Assembly (NCBI RefSeq): GCF_001673365.1
Contig: NZ_LZLS01000143.1
Location: 1 to 50,293, forward strand
Reading direction: 5' to 3'
Length of the DNA: 50,293 nt
DNA from: Mycobacterium asiaticum
Lineage (GTDB): Bacteria; Actinomycetota; Actinomycetes; Mycobacteriales; Mycobacteriaceae
This document shows positions 1 to 10,396 of the stretch, one piece after another. The notes beneath the pieces are model-generated. The model saw only the letters and a list, made by a program, of their open reading frames with translations. It was not told the DNA's origin and did no database searches. Made by a program: the position numbers and the translations under genes. Within the stretch, counting starts at the first letter, position 1; each line of letters opens with the position of its first letter.

Positions 1-95
1 ACCTTTACGGCGACAGACGCAAAAAGAGCCAAACACCGAGTGATCTAGACCCAACCACCGCAACGCGGCAAAGTCACCATGACACTGAGACGCAA

Positions 96-127
96 AAGCA
101 CCTTGGAGCCTGAGCTCCAAGGTGCTT
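96..127 (-). terminator. Intrinsic-type terminator downstream of rpfE
   Basis: A perfect 14-bp inverted repeat (96-109 with 114-127) is separated by a 4-base loop and lies about 20 bases past the rpfE stop codon. Read on the minus strand, the stem ends in a short run of T followed by GCG. The position and geometry fit a factor-independent terminator; the U-tract is short, as is common in mycobacteria. Confidence 0.75.
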
Positions 128-146
128 CTGGGTACTTTTCGCGCTA

Positions 147-1632
<1,486 letters not shown>

Positions 1633-2238
1633 TCAGCGCGCGGGAAGGACCAATGCGCGCAGGTCGTCTGAGGTGTTGATGTTTGTCAGCGACCCGGAGT
1701 CCGGCAGCACGATCTGCTGCGCGTCCGATGCGTCGATCAACGCACTCATCCGGCGCGCCCCAGCGGCAACCAACCCGTCGATCCGGTCGGCGAGATCGGT
1801 CCGGTAGACCGCGGCCAGATAGTGGCTGCGGCCATCCCACGGCATGACAACTTCGGCGTGGGTCTCGACGGCGAGGCGAAGCAGTTCGTCGATCAAATCG
1901 GCTGTCAGCGAAGGCATGTCGACCGCTGAAACAAACGCATAGCGCGCCCCCGCCTCGGCGGCGGCGCGCAATCCACGCCCGGTCGCCGGGAGGGGGCCTA
2001 GCCCGCGCACCTCGTCGCGCAGAATGTGCGCCGACAGCGCGGGCAGCCGCTGCCCGGGGGCGGCGACCACATAGACCGGCGAACAACGCTGCGACAGCAC
2101 GTCGACAACGTGTTCCACGAGCGTGCCGGTGCCGCCCGGTAGCGGCAGCGTCGCTTTGTCACGACCCATGCGGCGGGATTCGCCTCCAGCGACTACAACC
2201 CCGGCCAGTGAGTCAACCGATGCAACTTCGTCAGGCAC
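1633..2238 (-). CDS. mobA: Molybdenum cofactor guanylyltransferase MobA
   Basis: Transfers GMP from GTP to molybdopterin to form the MGD cofactor of molybdoenzymes; cytoplasmic. The N-terminus carries [18 protein letters not shown], the nucleotide-binding signature of the MobA/sugar nucleotidyltransferase family, and AVDMPSL resembles the metal-binding region. The open frame runs further upstream into korB. I chose GTG at 2238 because a GAGGTGG ribosome site lies 7 bases before it and the resulting 201 residues match M. tuberculosis MobA. It starts 13 bases after the korB stop, so it is probably the last gene of the korA-korB-mobA unit. Confidence 0.9.
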   Translation of the reverse strand: MPDEVASVDSLAGVVVAGGESRRMGRDKATLPLPGGTGTLVEHVVDVLSQRCSPVYVVAAPGQRLPALSAHILRDEVRGLGPLPATGRGLRAAAEAGARYAFVSAVDMPSLTADLIDELLRLAVETHAEVVMPWDGRSHYLAAVYRTDLADRIDGLVAAGARRMSALIDASDAQQIVLPDSGSLTNINTSDDLRALVLPAR

Positions 2239-2251
2239 CTGTGCCGCCACC

Positions 2252-3331
2252 TCAGTCCACGGTCCAGGTGTCACGCCCACGCAGCAGCGACTGCAGTGCG
2301 GCCTCGTCGGAGGCCGCCGAACTCTGAGCGGCCACCACCTGTGAGCGGGCCGCATCGTCATAGGTGGGTCGGCTGATGTCGCGGAAGATACCCATCACCA
2401 TGTGGTCGAGGTTCTGATCCGACAATCGCGACAATGCGAAGGCATACGCCGAGTCGTCAGCGTGCGCGTCGTGCACCACAATCTCGTCTGCGGACACGTC
2501 GGCCGTCTTTGCCACGTCGAGGCCAAAGCCCGATTTCACCACGCAGTATTCACCGTTGGCACCGAAGACGATCGGCTCGCCGTGGCGCACGTTGATAACC
2601 CGCTCCTCGGCGCCCTCCTTGCGCAGCGCGTCGAAGGAGCCGTCGTTGAAAATTGGGCAGTCCTGCATGATTTCGACCAGAGCGGCACCGCGGTGTTGAG
2701 CCGCACCCCGCAGCACCTCGGACAGCCCGGCGCGATCGGAGTCCAGGGCGCGGCCGATGAAGGTCGCCTCGGCGCCCAGCGCCAGCGACACCGGGTTGAA
2801 CGGGTGGTCCAGCGATCCCATCGGAGTCGACTTGGTGATCTTGCCGACCTCGGACGTCGGTGAGTATTGGCCCTTGGTCAGACCGTAGATCCGGTTGTTG
2901 AACAGCAGGATGGTGATATTCACGTTGCGGCGCAGCGCGTGGATCAAGTGGTTACCGCCGATGGACAACGCATCGCCGTCGCCGGTGACCACCCAGACCG
3001 ACAGGTCCTCGCGGGACAGCGCCAGGCCAGTGGCAATCGCCGGTGCCCGTCCATGGATCGAGTGGAAGCCGTAGGTCTCCAGGTAGTACGGGAACCGGCT
3101 CGAGCAGCCGATACCGCTGATGAAGACGATGTTCTCGCGACGCAACCCGAGTTCGGGCAGGAAGTTGCGGATGGTGTTGAGGATGACGTAGTCACCGCAT
3201 CCGGGGCACCAGCGCACCTCCTGGTCGCTGGTGAAATCCTTGCCTTTCTGCGGCTGATCTGTGGTGGGCACCCCGTCGTTCTTGGTCAATTTCGGGGTGA
3301 CACCAAGGTCGGTGCCGATCACGCTGGTCAT
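2252..3331 (-). CDS. korB: 2-oxoglutarate:ferredoxin oxidoreductase beta subunit KorB
   Basis: Thiamine-diphosphate subunit of the CoA-dependent 2-oxoglutarate:ferredoxin oxidoreductase, a CoA-acylating alternative to 2-oxoglutarate dehydrogenase in the TCA cycle. The product is 359 residues from ATG at 3331, which has a GGAGGA site 10 bases upstream; the frame's further extension is antisense-like Arg/Trp-rich sequence inside kor[10 protein letters not shown] supplies Cys residues typical of the Fe-S site. [12 protein letters not shown] and the LLFNNRIYG stretch form the ThDP/Mg motif, followed by [11 protein letters not shown]. It follows korA by 43 bases, and the two subunits form the enzyme. 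Confidence 0.95.
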   Translation of the reverse strand: MTSVIGTDLGVTPKLTKNDGVPTTDQPQKGKDFTSDQEVRWCPGCGDYVILNTIRNFLPELGLRRENIVFISGIGCSSRFPYYLETYGFHSIHGRAPAIATGLALSREDLSVWVVTGDGDALSIGGNHLIHALRRNVNITILLFNNRIYGLTKGQYSPTSEVGKITKSTPMGSLDHPFNPVSLALGAEATFIGRALDSDRAGLSEVLRGAAQHRGAALVEIMQDCPIFNDGSFDALRKEGAEERVINVRHGEPIVFGANGEYCVVKSGFGLDVAKTADVSADEIVVHDAHADDSAYAFALSRLSDQNLDHMVMGIFRDISRPTYDDAARSQVVAAQSSAASDEAALQSLLRGRDTWTVD

Positions 3332-3374
3332 GCGCGCCGATCCTCCTCGTTGCTTTTCATCGTCGCCGACGGAG

Positions 3375-5321
3375 TCATGCGCTGGCTCCCGCTTCAACCG
3401 TCGCCGCCGACAACCGGGCGACCATCGCTTTATCTTGTTCGATATCGGCCAGCGTCCCGCCCAACGCGGCGCGGATGACGCGACCCACCTCGTCGGCCAG
3501 GAACGCCAGTCCATGCACCTTGCTCACCGATTGCACGTTGACCAGGTACTTCGCCCGCAACAGCATGGCCAGCTGCCCCAGGTTCATCTCCGGGCACACC
3601 ACCTGCGGGTAGCGGCGCAGTACATCGCCCAGGTTGGGCGGGAACGGGTTGAGATAGCGCAGATGGGCGTGCGCGACCTTGATTCCTTTGCGCCGCGCGC
3701 GCCGGCAGGCTTCACCAATCGGGCCATAAGAACTACCCCACCCGATGAGCAGCAGTTCGGCATCGTTGGTCGGGTCATCGACGTCGAGATCCGGGACGCT
3801 GATGCCGTCGATCTTGGCCTGACGGATACGAACCATCAGGTCGTGGTTGACCGGTTCGTAGGAGATGGCGCCGGAGCCGTTGGCAGCTTCCAGACCTCCG
3901 ATGCGGTGCTCCAGGCCAGGCGTGCCGGGTACCGCGAATTGGCGCGCCAGGGTCTCGGGATCGCGGGCGTAGGGCTGGAAGGGTTCGTCCGGCTTGGCGA
4001 ACTTGTGCTTTATCGGCGTCAGCGTGCTGACGTCCGGGATGCGCCATGGCTCAGAACCATTGGCGATGGCGCCATCGGACAGCACGATGACCGGGGTGTG
4101 GTAGGACACCGCGATCCGCACCGCCTCGATTGCGGTTTCGAAGCAGTCCGACGGCGAGCGCGGCGCCACCACCGCAACCGGCGACTCACCGTTGCGGCCG
4201 AATAGCGCCTGCAGCAGGTCGGCCTGCTCGGTCTTGGTGGGCAGACCCGTCGACGGTCCGCCCCGCTGGACGTCGATGACCATCAGCGGCAATTCGGTCA
4301 TCACGGCAAGCCCGAGCGCTTCGGACTTCAGCGAGATACCTGGTCCCGACGTACTGGTGACTCCCAGCGCACCGCCGTAGGAAGCGCCGATGGCCGAGCA
4401 AATGCCCCCGATCTCATCCTCGGCCTGGAAGGTGATGACGTTGAAGTTCTTGTGTTTGGACAGCTCGTGCAGGATGTCCGATGCCGGGGTGATCGGGTAA
4501 CTGCCCAGCATGACCTGCTTGTCGGCTAGTCTTCCGGCCGCGACGATGCCATAGGCCATCGCGGTGTTCCCGGAAATTTGGCGGTACTCGCCGGCAGGCA
4601 GCGACGCCTTGGAGACCTCGTAGGTGGTGCCGAATGCCTCGGTGGTCTCGCCGTAGTTCCAGCCAGCCTTCAGCGCCAGCACGTTTGCCTCGGCGATGTC
4701 CGGTTTGCGGACGAACTTCTCCCTGATGAAGTTCTCGCTGGTCTGAATCGGGCGGCTGTACATCCACGACAGCAAGCCGAGCGCAAACATGTTCTTGGCG
4801 CGCTGGCCGTCCTTTTTGGTGGCACCGATTGGCTCGACGGCCCCGAGCGTCAGGGTGGTCATCGGCACGGCGTGAACGACGTACTCCTCGAGTTCGTCGG
4901 TCTCCAAGGGGTTGGTGACATAACCGACTTTGGTCAGGTTGCGCTTGGTGAATTCGTCGGAGTTGGCGATCACCATTCCGCCGCGTGGCAGATCACCGAT
5001 GTTGGCTTTGAGCGCTGCGGGGTTCATGGCGACCAGAACGTCGGGTCGGTCCCCCGCGGTCAGGATGTCGTAGTCGGCAATCTGGATCTGGAAGGACGAG
5101 ACGCCGGGCAGGGTTCCTGCTGGGGCACGGATCTCGGCGGGATAGTTGGGCTGGGTGGCCAGGTCGTTGCCGAAAATCGCGGCCTCTGAGGTGAACCGGT
5201 CACCCGTCAGCTGCATACCGTCGCCGGAGTCTCCCGCGAATCGGATAACGACATTTTCCAGGCGTTGCCGGCCGGACCTCTCGTGAGACTCTGCCGCGGC
5301 GCCATTGCCGTTCGGATCCAC
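3375..5321 (-). CDS. korA: 2-oxoglutarate:ferredoxin oxidoreductase alpha subunit KorA
   Basis: Alpha subunit, with the gamma-type domain fused at the N-terminus. Residues near the start (VVIRFAGDSGDGMQLTGDRF) begin the gamma domain. The middle holds the pyrimidine-binding alpha domain (SYPITPASDILHELSKH, then VTSTSGPGISLKSEALGLA), and the C-terminal third is the transketolase-C-like domain (LLIGWGSSYGPIGEA). The open frame begins with a TTG at 5336, but GTG at 5321 has a GGAAGG site 7 bases upstream, giving 648 residues, close to the 653 of M. tuberculosis KorA. First gene of the korA-korB-mobA unit. The MFS gene Rv2456c, which lies between korA and clpX in M. tuberculosis, is absent here. 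Confidence 0.95.
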   Translation of the reverse strand: MDPNGNGAAAESHERSGRQRLENVVIRFAGDSGDGMQLTGDRFTSEAAIFGNDLATQPNYPAEIRAPAGTLPGVSSFQIQIADYDILTAGDRPDVLVAMNPAALKANIGDLPRGGMVIANSDEFTKRNLTKVGYVTNPLETDELEEYVVHAVPMTTLTLGAVEPIGATKKDGQRAKNMFALGLLSWMYSRPIQTSENFIREKFVRKPDIAEANVLALKAGWNYGETTEAFGTTYEVSKASLPAGEYRQISGNTAMAYGIVAAGRLADKQVMLGSYPITPASDILHELSKHKNFNVITFQAEDEIGGICSAIGASYGGALGVTSTSGPGISLKSEALGLAVMTELPLMVIDVQRGGPSTGLPTKTEQADLLQALFGRNGESPVAVVAPRSPSDCFETAIEAVRIAVSYHTPVIVLSDGAIANGSEPWRIPDVSTLTPIKHKFAKPDEPFQPYARDPETLARQFAVPGTPGLEHRIGGLEAANGSGAISYEPVNHDLMVRIRQAKIDGISVPDLDVDDPTNDAELLLIGWGSSYGPIGEACRRARRKGIKVAHAHLRYLNPFPPNLGDVLRRYPQVVCPEMNLGQLAMLLRAKYLVNVQSVSKVHGLAFLADEVGRVIRAALGGTLADIEQDKAMVARLSAATVEAGASA

Positions 5322-5640
5322 GTCTCCGCCTTCCAATCTGTATTCGGGCAGGCACTAGGCTGCAGCGTCAAGATTTCGCGCGCCGAAGTGCCTTCTCCGC
5401 TGTCACGTTTTTATGTCACTGGCGGTACCAATTATGACACTTCTCTAAGGGTCTATGGCCGACCGCGGACGCTCGTTACCGGCGAGTACGCAGGTAAAAG
5501 CCGAAGTCAGCGACGGGCGGGTGGGGACGGAAATAAAAACTGTGGCATTGGTCACTTTACCGGGCCGATACCTAAGAGAGGCCTTAACGAAACAGTGGCT
5601 GGGCCGTGCCAGGCAGATTTGTGAGTCGGACTTCTAAGAC
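5322..5640. other. Spacer between clpX and korA
   Basis: About 320 bases holding the end of the clpX transcript and the korA promoter region. No convincing terminator or sigma-A promoter is visible; a plus-strand 60-codon frame at 5455-5637 has no family signature. M. tuberculosis has the MFS gene Rv2456c at this position and nothing of it remains recognisable. Confidence 0.5.
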
Positions 5641-6921
5641 TCAGGCGGTCTTGTCGCGCCGTTCGGACCTCGACGGCTTGCGGGGCACGATCGTCGGCAG
5701 CACATTGTCCTGCACTGTCTCCTTGGTGACGACCACCTTGGCGACGTCGTCCCGGCTGGGGATGTCGTACATCACCGGCAGCAGGACTTCCTCCATGATG
5801 GCGCGCAGACCGCGAGCACCGGTGCCGCGGTGAATCGCCTGGTCCGCGATCGCTTCCAGCGCATCTTCTTCGAACTCGAGTTCCACGCCGTCCATCTCGA
5901 ACAGTCGCGTGTACTGCTTGACCAGAGCGTTCTTCGGCTCGGACAGGATCTTGACCAGCGAATCCTTGTCCAGGTTGGTGACCGAGGCGACCACCGGCAG
6001 ACGACCGATGAACTCGGGAATCAGGCCGAACTTGATCAGGTCCTCCGGCATTACTTCGGCGAAGTGATCGGTGGTGTCGATCTCGGCCTTCGAGCGCACC
6101 TCGGCGCCGAAGCCCAGGCCGCGCTTACCGACGCGCTCGTAGATGATCTTTTCCAGGCCCGCGAACGCACCCGCCACGATGAACAGCACGTTGGTGGTGT
6201 CGATCTGGATGAACTCCTGATGCGGGTGCTTGCGGCCGCCCTGCGGCGGGACCGAGGCCTGGGTGCCTTCCAGAATCTTCAGCAGCGCCTGCTGGACACC
6301 TTCGCCGGAGACGTCGCGGGTGATCGACGGGTTCTCGCTCTTGCGAGCGATCTTGTCCACCTCGTCGATGTAGATGATGCCGGTTTCGGCGCGCTTGACG
6401 TCGTAATCGGCGGCCTGGATCAGCTTGAGCAGAATGTTTTCGACGTCCTCACCGACGTAGCCGGCTTCCGTCAGCGCGGTGGCGTCCGCGATGGCGAACG
6501 GGACATTGAGCATCTTGGCCAAGGTTTGGGCCAGGTAGGTCTTGCCGCAGCCGGTGGGTCCAAGCATCAGGATGTTGGACTTGGTCAGCTCAACCGGCTC
6601 GTAGCGCGAGTCGCGGCCCTTCTCGCCGGCCTGGATTCGCTTGTAGTGGTTGTAGACGGCTACGGCCAGCGTGCGCTTGGCGGTGTCCTGCCCGATGACG
6701 TAACCCTCGAGGAAGTCCCGGATCTCGATCGGCTTGGGCAGCTCGTCGAGTTTCACGTCGTCGGCGTCGGCAAGTTCCTCTTCGATGATCTCGTTGCACA
6801 GGTCGATGCACTCATCACAGATGTACACACCGGGACCCGCAATGAGCTTCTTCACCTGCTTCTGGCTCTTCCCGCAGAACGAGCACTTCAGCAAGTCACC
6901 GCCGTCTCCGATGCGCGCCAT
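5641..6921 (-). CDS. clpX: ATP-dependent Clp protease ATP-binding subunit ClpX
   Basis: AAA+ unfoldase that recognises tagged or damaged proteins and feeds them to ClpP1P2. The 426-residue product, the same length as in M. tuberculosis, starts with a four-Cys zinc domain (C13, C16, C35, C38). It then has Walker A GPTGCGKT, the pore loop GYVGEDVE, Walker [10 protein letters not shown], the RKHPHQEF loop and GLGFGAEV, in which LGF takes the place of the IGF ClpP-docking tripeptide. The C-terminal small domain ends in [13 protein letters not shown]. The start is ATG at 6921. It is separated from clpP1P2 by about 290 bases; in M. tuberculosis mmuM and an MFS gene lie in between, and both are absent here. 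Confidence 0.97.
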   Translation of the reverse strand: MARIGDGGDLLKCSFCGKSQKQVKKLIAGPGVYICDECIDLCNEIIEEELADADDVKLDELPKPIEIRDFLEGYVIGQDTAKRTLAVAVYNHYKRIQAGEKGRDSRYEPVELTKSNILMLGPTGCGKTYLAQTLAKMLNVPFAIADATALTEAGYVGEDVENILLKLIQAADYDVKRAETGIIYIDEVDKIARKSENPSITRDVSGEGVQQALLKILEGTQASVPPQGGRKHPHQEFIQIDTTNVLFIVAGAFAGLEKIIYERVGKRGLGFGAEVRSKAEIDTTDHFAEVMPEDLIKFGLIPEFIGRLPVVASVTNLDKDSLVKILSEPKNALVKQYTRLFEMDGVELEFEEDALEAIADQAIHRGTGARGLRAIMEEVLLPVMYDIPSRDDVAKVVVTKETVQDNVLPTIVPRKPSRSERRDKTA

Positions 6922-7162
6922 GATGCTTCAGGGCCTACTTCCTGTGTTGCCGTACCTCTTGCTTGCCGCGTGTATCCCACGACGCTACCCGGTTGTTCCG
7001 GCCCGCCGCGACCGTTAACGCCGAATAGCTTCCTTGGTATCACTGGATGCGGGTGATTCTTGTGAATGCAACATATCGCTCGACGGCGTCCCTCACTCGT
7101 CGAGACGCGCAATAGGTTCCCTGGCGTGTCGCGGTTGTTACGCCAGACCAGCGGCAGAAAAC

Positions 7163-7194
7163 GCAAAAGCACGCGTGCGTGCGCGTGCTTTTGC
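7163..7194 (-). terminator. Terminator of the clpP1-clpP2 operon
   Basis: A perfect 13-bp inverted repeat (7163-7175 with 7182-7194) has a 6-base loop and begins 13 bases after the clpP2 stop. Both arms contain a run of four A or T, so T-rich sequence follows the hairpin on the minus strand (TTTTGCGTTTTC). No gene needs termination on the plus strand here. Confidence 0.75.
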
Positions 7195-7207
7195 ATCTGT
7201 TCGCCAG

Positions 7208-7843
7208 TCAGGCGTTCTGCGCGGAAAGCTTCCGGTACTCCAGAACGGTGTCAATAATCCCGTAGTCCTTGGCGTCCTCGGCGGTCAGGATCTTGTCCCG
7301 ATCCGTGTCCTTGCGAATGACCGCGGCGTCCTTGCCGGTGTGGCGCGCCAGTGTCGTCTCCATCAGGGTGCGCATCCGCTCGATTTCGGCGGCCTGGATC
7401 TCCAGATCGGAGAACTGCCCCTGGATCACGCCGGACAGCGACGGCTGATGGATCAGCACCCGCGCGTTGGGCAACGCCATCCGCTTACCCGGCGTTCCGG
7501 CAGCCAGTAACACCGCCGCGGCCGAAGCGGCCTGACCCAGGCACACCGTCTGGATGTCGGCCCGCACGTATTGCATGGTGTCGTAGATCGCCATCAGGGA
7601 GGTGAAGCCACCACCGGGCGAGTTGATGTACATGGTGATGTCACGGTCGGGATCCAGCGACTCCAGCACCAGCAGCTGCGCCATGATGTCGTTGGCCGAC
7701 GCGTCGTCGACCTGCACGCCGAGGAAGATGATGCGTTCCTCGAACAGCTTGTTGTACGGGTTGGATTCCTTGACGCCGAAGCTGGAGTGCTCGATGAACG
7801 ACGGCAGGATGTAGCGCGCCTGCGGCTGGATATGAGAGTTCAC
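7208..7843 (-). CDS. clpP2: ATP-dependent Clp protease proteolytic subunit ClpP2
   Basis: One of the two obligately partnered serine-protease rings of the mycobacterial ClpP1P2 tetradecamer. The product is 211 residues from GTG at 7843, which overlaps the clpP1 stop in GTGA and has GGAG 7 bases upstream, pointing to translational coupling. The catalytic triad is Ser107 (GQAASAAA), His132 (LIHQPS) and Asp183 (TDRDK region). INSPGGGF is the substrate-binding loop. The frame's extension past 7843 is only the clpP1 C-terminal region out of frame. Confidence 0.97.
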   Translation of the reverse strand: MNSHIQPQARYILPSFIEHSSFGVKESNPYNKLFEERIIFLGVQVDDASANDIMAQLLVLESLDPDRDITMYINSPGGGFTSLMAIYDTMQYVRADIQTVCLGQAASAAAVLLAAGTPGKRMALPNARVLIHQPSLSGVIQGQFSDLEIQAAEIERMRTLMETTLARHTGKDAAVIRKDTDRDKILTAEDAKDYGIIDTVLEYRKLSAQNA

Positions 7844-8439
7844 TTTGCTTCTCCATTTGTGATGTGGGCGGCGCGGGTGATGATGTGGTCGACGAAGCCG
7901 TATTCGAGAGCTTCCTGCGCGGTGAACCACCGGTCGCGATCCGAATCCGCCTCGATCCGCTCGATCGGCTGGCCGGTGAACTCGGCGTTGAGCCGGAACA
8001 TCTCCTTCTTGATGACCGCGAATTGTTCGGCCTGAATTGCGATGTCGGCCGCGCTCCCGGTCACGCCGCCCAGCGGCTGGTGCATCAGAATTCGGGCATG
8101 CGGCAGCGCGTACCGCTTACCTTTGGTGCCTGCCGCGAGCAGGAACTCCCCCATCGAGGCGGCCATGCCCATCGCGTAGGTGGCGATGTCGCAGGGCGCC
8201 AACACCATGGTGTCGTAGATCGCCATGCCGGCACTGATCGATCCGCCGGGAGAGTTGATGTAGAGGTTGATGTCCTTGTCACTGTCCTCGGCGGCCAGCA
8301 GCAGAATCTGCGCGCACAATCGGTTGGCGACCTCGTCATTCACCTCCGAACCCAGGAAGATGATGCGCTCGGACAGCAAGCGCTCATAGACGGAGTCCGT
8401 GAGATTAAGACCCAGCGAGTTCGAACGCATGTCAGTCAC
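7840..8439 (-). CDS. clpP1: ATP-dependent Clp protease proteolytic subunit ClpP1
   Basis: Partner ring of ClpP2 in the essential ClpP1P2 protease. The product is 199 residues, with catalytic Ser95 (GMAASMGEF), His120 (LMHQPLGG) and an Asp near 169 (ADSDRDRW). INSPGGSIS forms the substrate loop. The start is GTG at 8439 with an AGG about 10 bases upstream; the in-frame ATG at codon 4 is an alternative. It is the first gene of the clpP1P2 operon and lies 98 bases after tig. A ClgR-like operator overlaps the tig stop. Confidence 0.97.
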   Translation of the reverse strand: MTDMRSNSLGLNLTDSVYERLLSERIIFLGSEVNDEVANRLCAQILLLAAEDSDKDINLYINSPGGSISAGMAIYDTMVLAPCDIATYAMGMAASMGEFLLAAGTKGKRYALPHARILMHQPLGGVTGSAADIAIQAEQFAVIKKEMFRLNAEFTGQPIERIEADSDRDRWFTAQEALEYGFVDHIITRAAHITNGEAK

Positions 8440-8524
8440 GACTCGGTTACCTGCTTTCTCGTTTTCCTTGTTGCACCGACACTAACCAACCCGACCCACC
8501 CTTTGACCACTCGAAAAGGGCGCG

Positions 8525-8538
8525 TTCGCTCACAGCGT
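8525..8538. promoter_or_regulatory. ClgR-like operator upstream of clpP1P2
   Basis: The sequence TTCGCTCACAGCGT (8525-8538) holds CGC-N5-GCG (8527-8537), preceded by GTT. This matches the actinobacterial ClgR consensus (CGC, five bases, GCG, with GTTCGC on one side). It sits about 90 bases upstream of the clpP1 start and abuts the last codon of tig. ClgR is a known activator of clpP1P2 in actinobacteria; binding here is inferred. Confidence 0.55.
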
Positions 8539-10004
8539 CACGAGCTGGCTTCGCCGGCCTTCTCGGTCTCGGCTGTTTCGTCCTCATTTAGAACGGGGTC
8601 TAGACCCACGTCCGAGTCCTCGTCCTCGTGATCGTGGTCGTGGTCGTGGTCGTGGCCTTCGTGATCATGGTCATGCGCCGCGGAGCGCTTGCCGAAGAAC
8701 TCGCTGGTGTCGATCGGGTTGCCTTCGCTGTCGGTGACGGTTGCCTTGTCGATCACCGCCGCAACGGCCAACCCGCGTCGCACGTCGGCAAACATCGCGG
8801 CCAACTGGTTGTTCTCTTGCAGGTACGCGAACAACTGCTGCGGCTCGATGCCGTACTGCCGAGACGTGAGCACCAGTCGTTCGGTCAGGTCTTCCTGGCC
8901 GACCTCGACGTTGAGCTCGTCAGCGATCGCGTCCAGCAGCAACTGACGCTTGACGTTGTTCTCGGCGGCAAGGCGCGCTTCGGCGTCGAACTCCGCGCGC
9001 GAGGAGCCCTGCTGCTCGAGCACCTCGGCGAACTTGGCCTGGTCCTGGTTCAGACCACTCATGGCAGCCTGCACGGTCTCTTCGATCTGGGACCGCACGA
9101 TTGCGTCGGGTACCGGAACGTCGACCTGCTCGAGCAGGGCATCCAAAGCGGCGTTGCGGATCTGGTCGGCCTGCTGAGCTCGCTTGACGTTGCTCACCTG
9201 GTCGCGAAGGCTGGCGCGCAGTTCGTCGATGGTGTCGAACTCGCTTGCCAGCGCGGCGAAGTCGTCGTCAGGTTCGGGCAGTTCGCGTTCCTTGACCGAC
9301 TTCACCGTGACGGTGACCTCGGCCTCCTGTCCGGCGTGGTCGCCGGTCGCCAACTTGGCGGTGAACACCTTGGACTCGTCGACGGAAAGCCCAACCAGGG
9401 CGTCGTCCAGGCCCGCGATCAATCGACCGGAGCCGACCTCGTGGGACAAACCCTCGGCCGCGGCATTTGGCACATCCTCACCGTCAACCGTCGCCGACAG
9501 ATCGATCGAGACGAAGTCTCCGGTCTGGACAGGCCGGTCCGCGCCGATCAGCGTGCCGAATCGGGCCCGCAACGACTCCAGCTCGGCGTCGACCTCGTCG
9601 TCGCTGACCTCGATCGGGTCTACCGAGACGGTCAGTGCGTCCAGGTCAGGGATCTCCAGCTTGGGCCGAACGTCGACCTCGGCGAAGAACTGCAATTCCT
9701 CGCCGTACTCCTTTTTGGTCACCTGGATGTTGGGCCGGCCGATCGGTTGCACGTCGGAATCGGTAAGGGCCTGGCCGTAGCGGCTGGGCACCGCTTCCTC
9801 GATGACCTGCTCAAGCAGTGCCTCGCGGCCGAACCGCGCCTCGAGCAGCCGGGCCGGCGCCTTGCCCGGCCGGAAGCCGGGCAACCTGACCTGCTTGGCC
9901 AACTCTTTGTAGGCGCGCTGAAAATCCGGCTCAAGCTCGGTGAACGGCACCTCCACGTTGATGCGAACCCGGGTAGGGCTCAACTGCTTTACGGTGCTCT
10001 TCAC
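8538..10004 (-). CDS. tig: Trigger factor, ribosome-associated chaperone
   Basis: Ribosome-bound chaperone and peptidyl-prolyl isomerase for nascent chains. The product is 488 residues from GTG at 10004 (GAGGAG site 6 bases upstream); the open frame continues upstream only because it runs through the tRNA-Pro gene. The N-terminal ribosome-binding domain contains [10 protein letters not shown], the FKBP-type domain lies at about residues 155-245 ([26 protein letters not shown]), and a long helical C-terminal domain follows. Unusual is a His/Asp-rich tail from about residue 444 (eight His in 16 residues) followed by an acidic end. The M. tuberculosis protein (466 residues) ends differently as I remember it. 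Confidence 0.95.
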   Translation of the reverse strand: MKSTVKQLSPTRVRINVEVPFTELEPDFQRAYKELAKQVRLPGFRPGKAPARLLEARFGREALLEQVIEEAVPSRYGQALTDSDVQPIGRPNIQVTKKEYGEELQFFAEVDVRPKLEIPDLDALTVSVDPIEVSDDEVDAELESLRARFGTLIGADRPVQTGDFVSIDLSATVDGEDVPNAAAEGLSHEVGSGRLIAGLDDALVGLSVDESKVFTAKLATGDHAGQEAEVTVTVKSVKERELPEPDDDFAALASEFDTIDELRASLRDQVSNVKRAQQADQIRNAALDALLEQVDVPVPDAIVRSQIEETVQAAMSGLNQDQAKFAEVLEQQGSSRAEFDAEARLAAENNVKRQLLLDAIADELNVEVGQEDLTERLVLTSRQYGIEPQQLFAYLQENNQLAAMFADVRRGLAVAAVIDKATVTDSEGNPIDTSEFFGKRSAAHDHDHEGHDHDHDHDHEDEDSDVGLDPVLNEDETAETEKAGEASS

Positions 10005-10048
10005 GGCGTGCTCCTCGTTTGTGTCGTTCCTGCGTGCGCCAGTCGGGC

Positions 10049-10125
10049 TGGTCGGGGTGACAGGATTTGAACCTGCGGCCTTCCGCTCCCAAAGCGGATG
10101 CGCTACCAAGCTGCGCTACACCCCG
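10049..10125 (-). tRNA. tRNA-Pro (anticodon TGG), CCA encoded
   Basis: The minus strand folds as a standard tRNA: acceptor CGGGGTG pairs with CACCCCG, the D-arm holds AGCTTGGTAGC, and the anticodon loop is TTTGGGA (anticodon TGG). The T-arm is GCAGGTTCAAATCCTGT, the discriminator is A at 10052, and CCA follows at 10051-10049. It lies between tig and tRNA-Gly. Confidence 0.95.
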
Positions 10126-10291
10126 CGCTGACCACGCGATCCTACGGCCCGACGGCGTCAGCTCCGCACCGACCTCCTGGGATCTGGCGGGGATCTGGTG
10201 AAGGCCCAGGCGCGCTCACAATGCGGTCACATGACTGCGTCGATTAGATTTGATCTCCGCCACCACGTATCGTCTGGCTCGACTAATACTC

Positions 10292-10362
10292 GCGGGCGTA
10301 GCTCAATGGTAGAGCCCTAGTCTTCCAAACTAGCTACGCGGGTTCGATTCCCGTCGCCCGCT
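10292..10362 (+). tRNA. tRNA-Gly (anticodon TCC)
   Basis: A 71-base tRNA on the plus strand: acceptor GCGGGCG pairs with CGCCCGC, the D-arm is GCTCAATGGTAGAGC, the anticodon loop is CTTCCAA (anticodon TCC) and the T-arm is GCGGGTTCGATTCCCGT. CCA is not encoded. It is divergent from tRNA-Pro, with about 166 bases between them. Confidence 0.95.
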
Positions 10363-10396
10363 CTGAGCTAACATTTTGCGTGACCAGAAAGGCGCC

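Noticed and set aside
5830..7056. 408-codon plus-strand open frame opposite clpX
   Set aside because: It is a high-GC antisense shadow: the protein is Leu/Asp/Val-rich without any family motif, and the opposite strand is unquestionably clpX.
8628..10070. 480-codon plus-strand frame opposite tig
   Set aside because: Antisense shadow of the trigger factor gene; its Val-rich beginning is only the complement of the His/Asp repeat.
10002..10109. N-terminal extension of tig through 10109
   Set aside because: This part is the tRNA-Pro gene read as protein; the ribosome site at 10004 sets the start.
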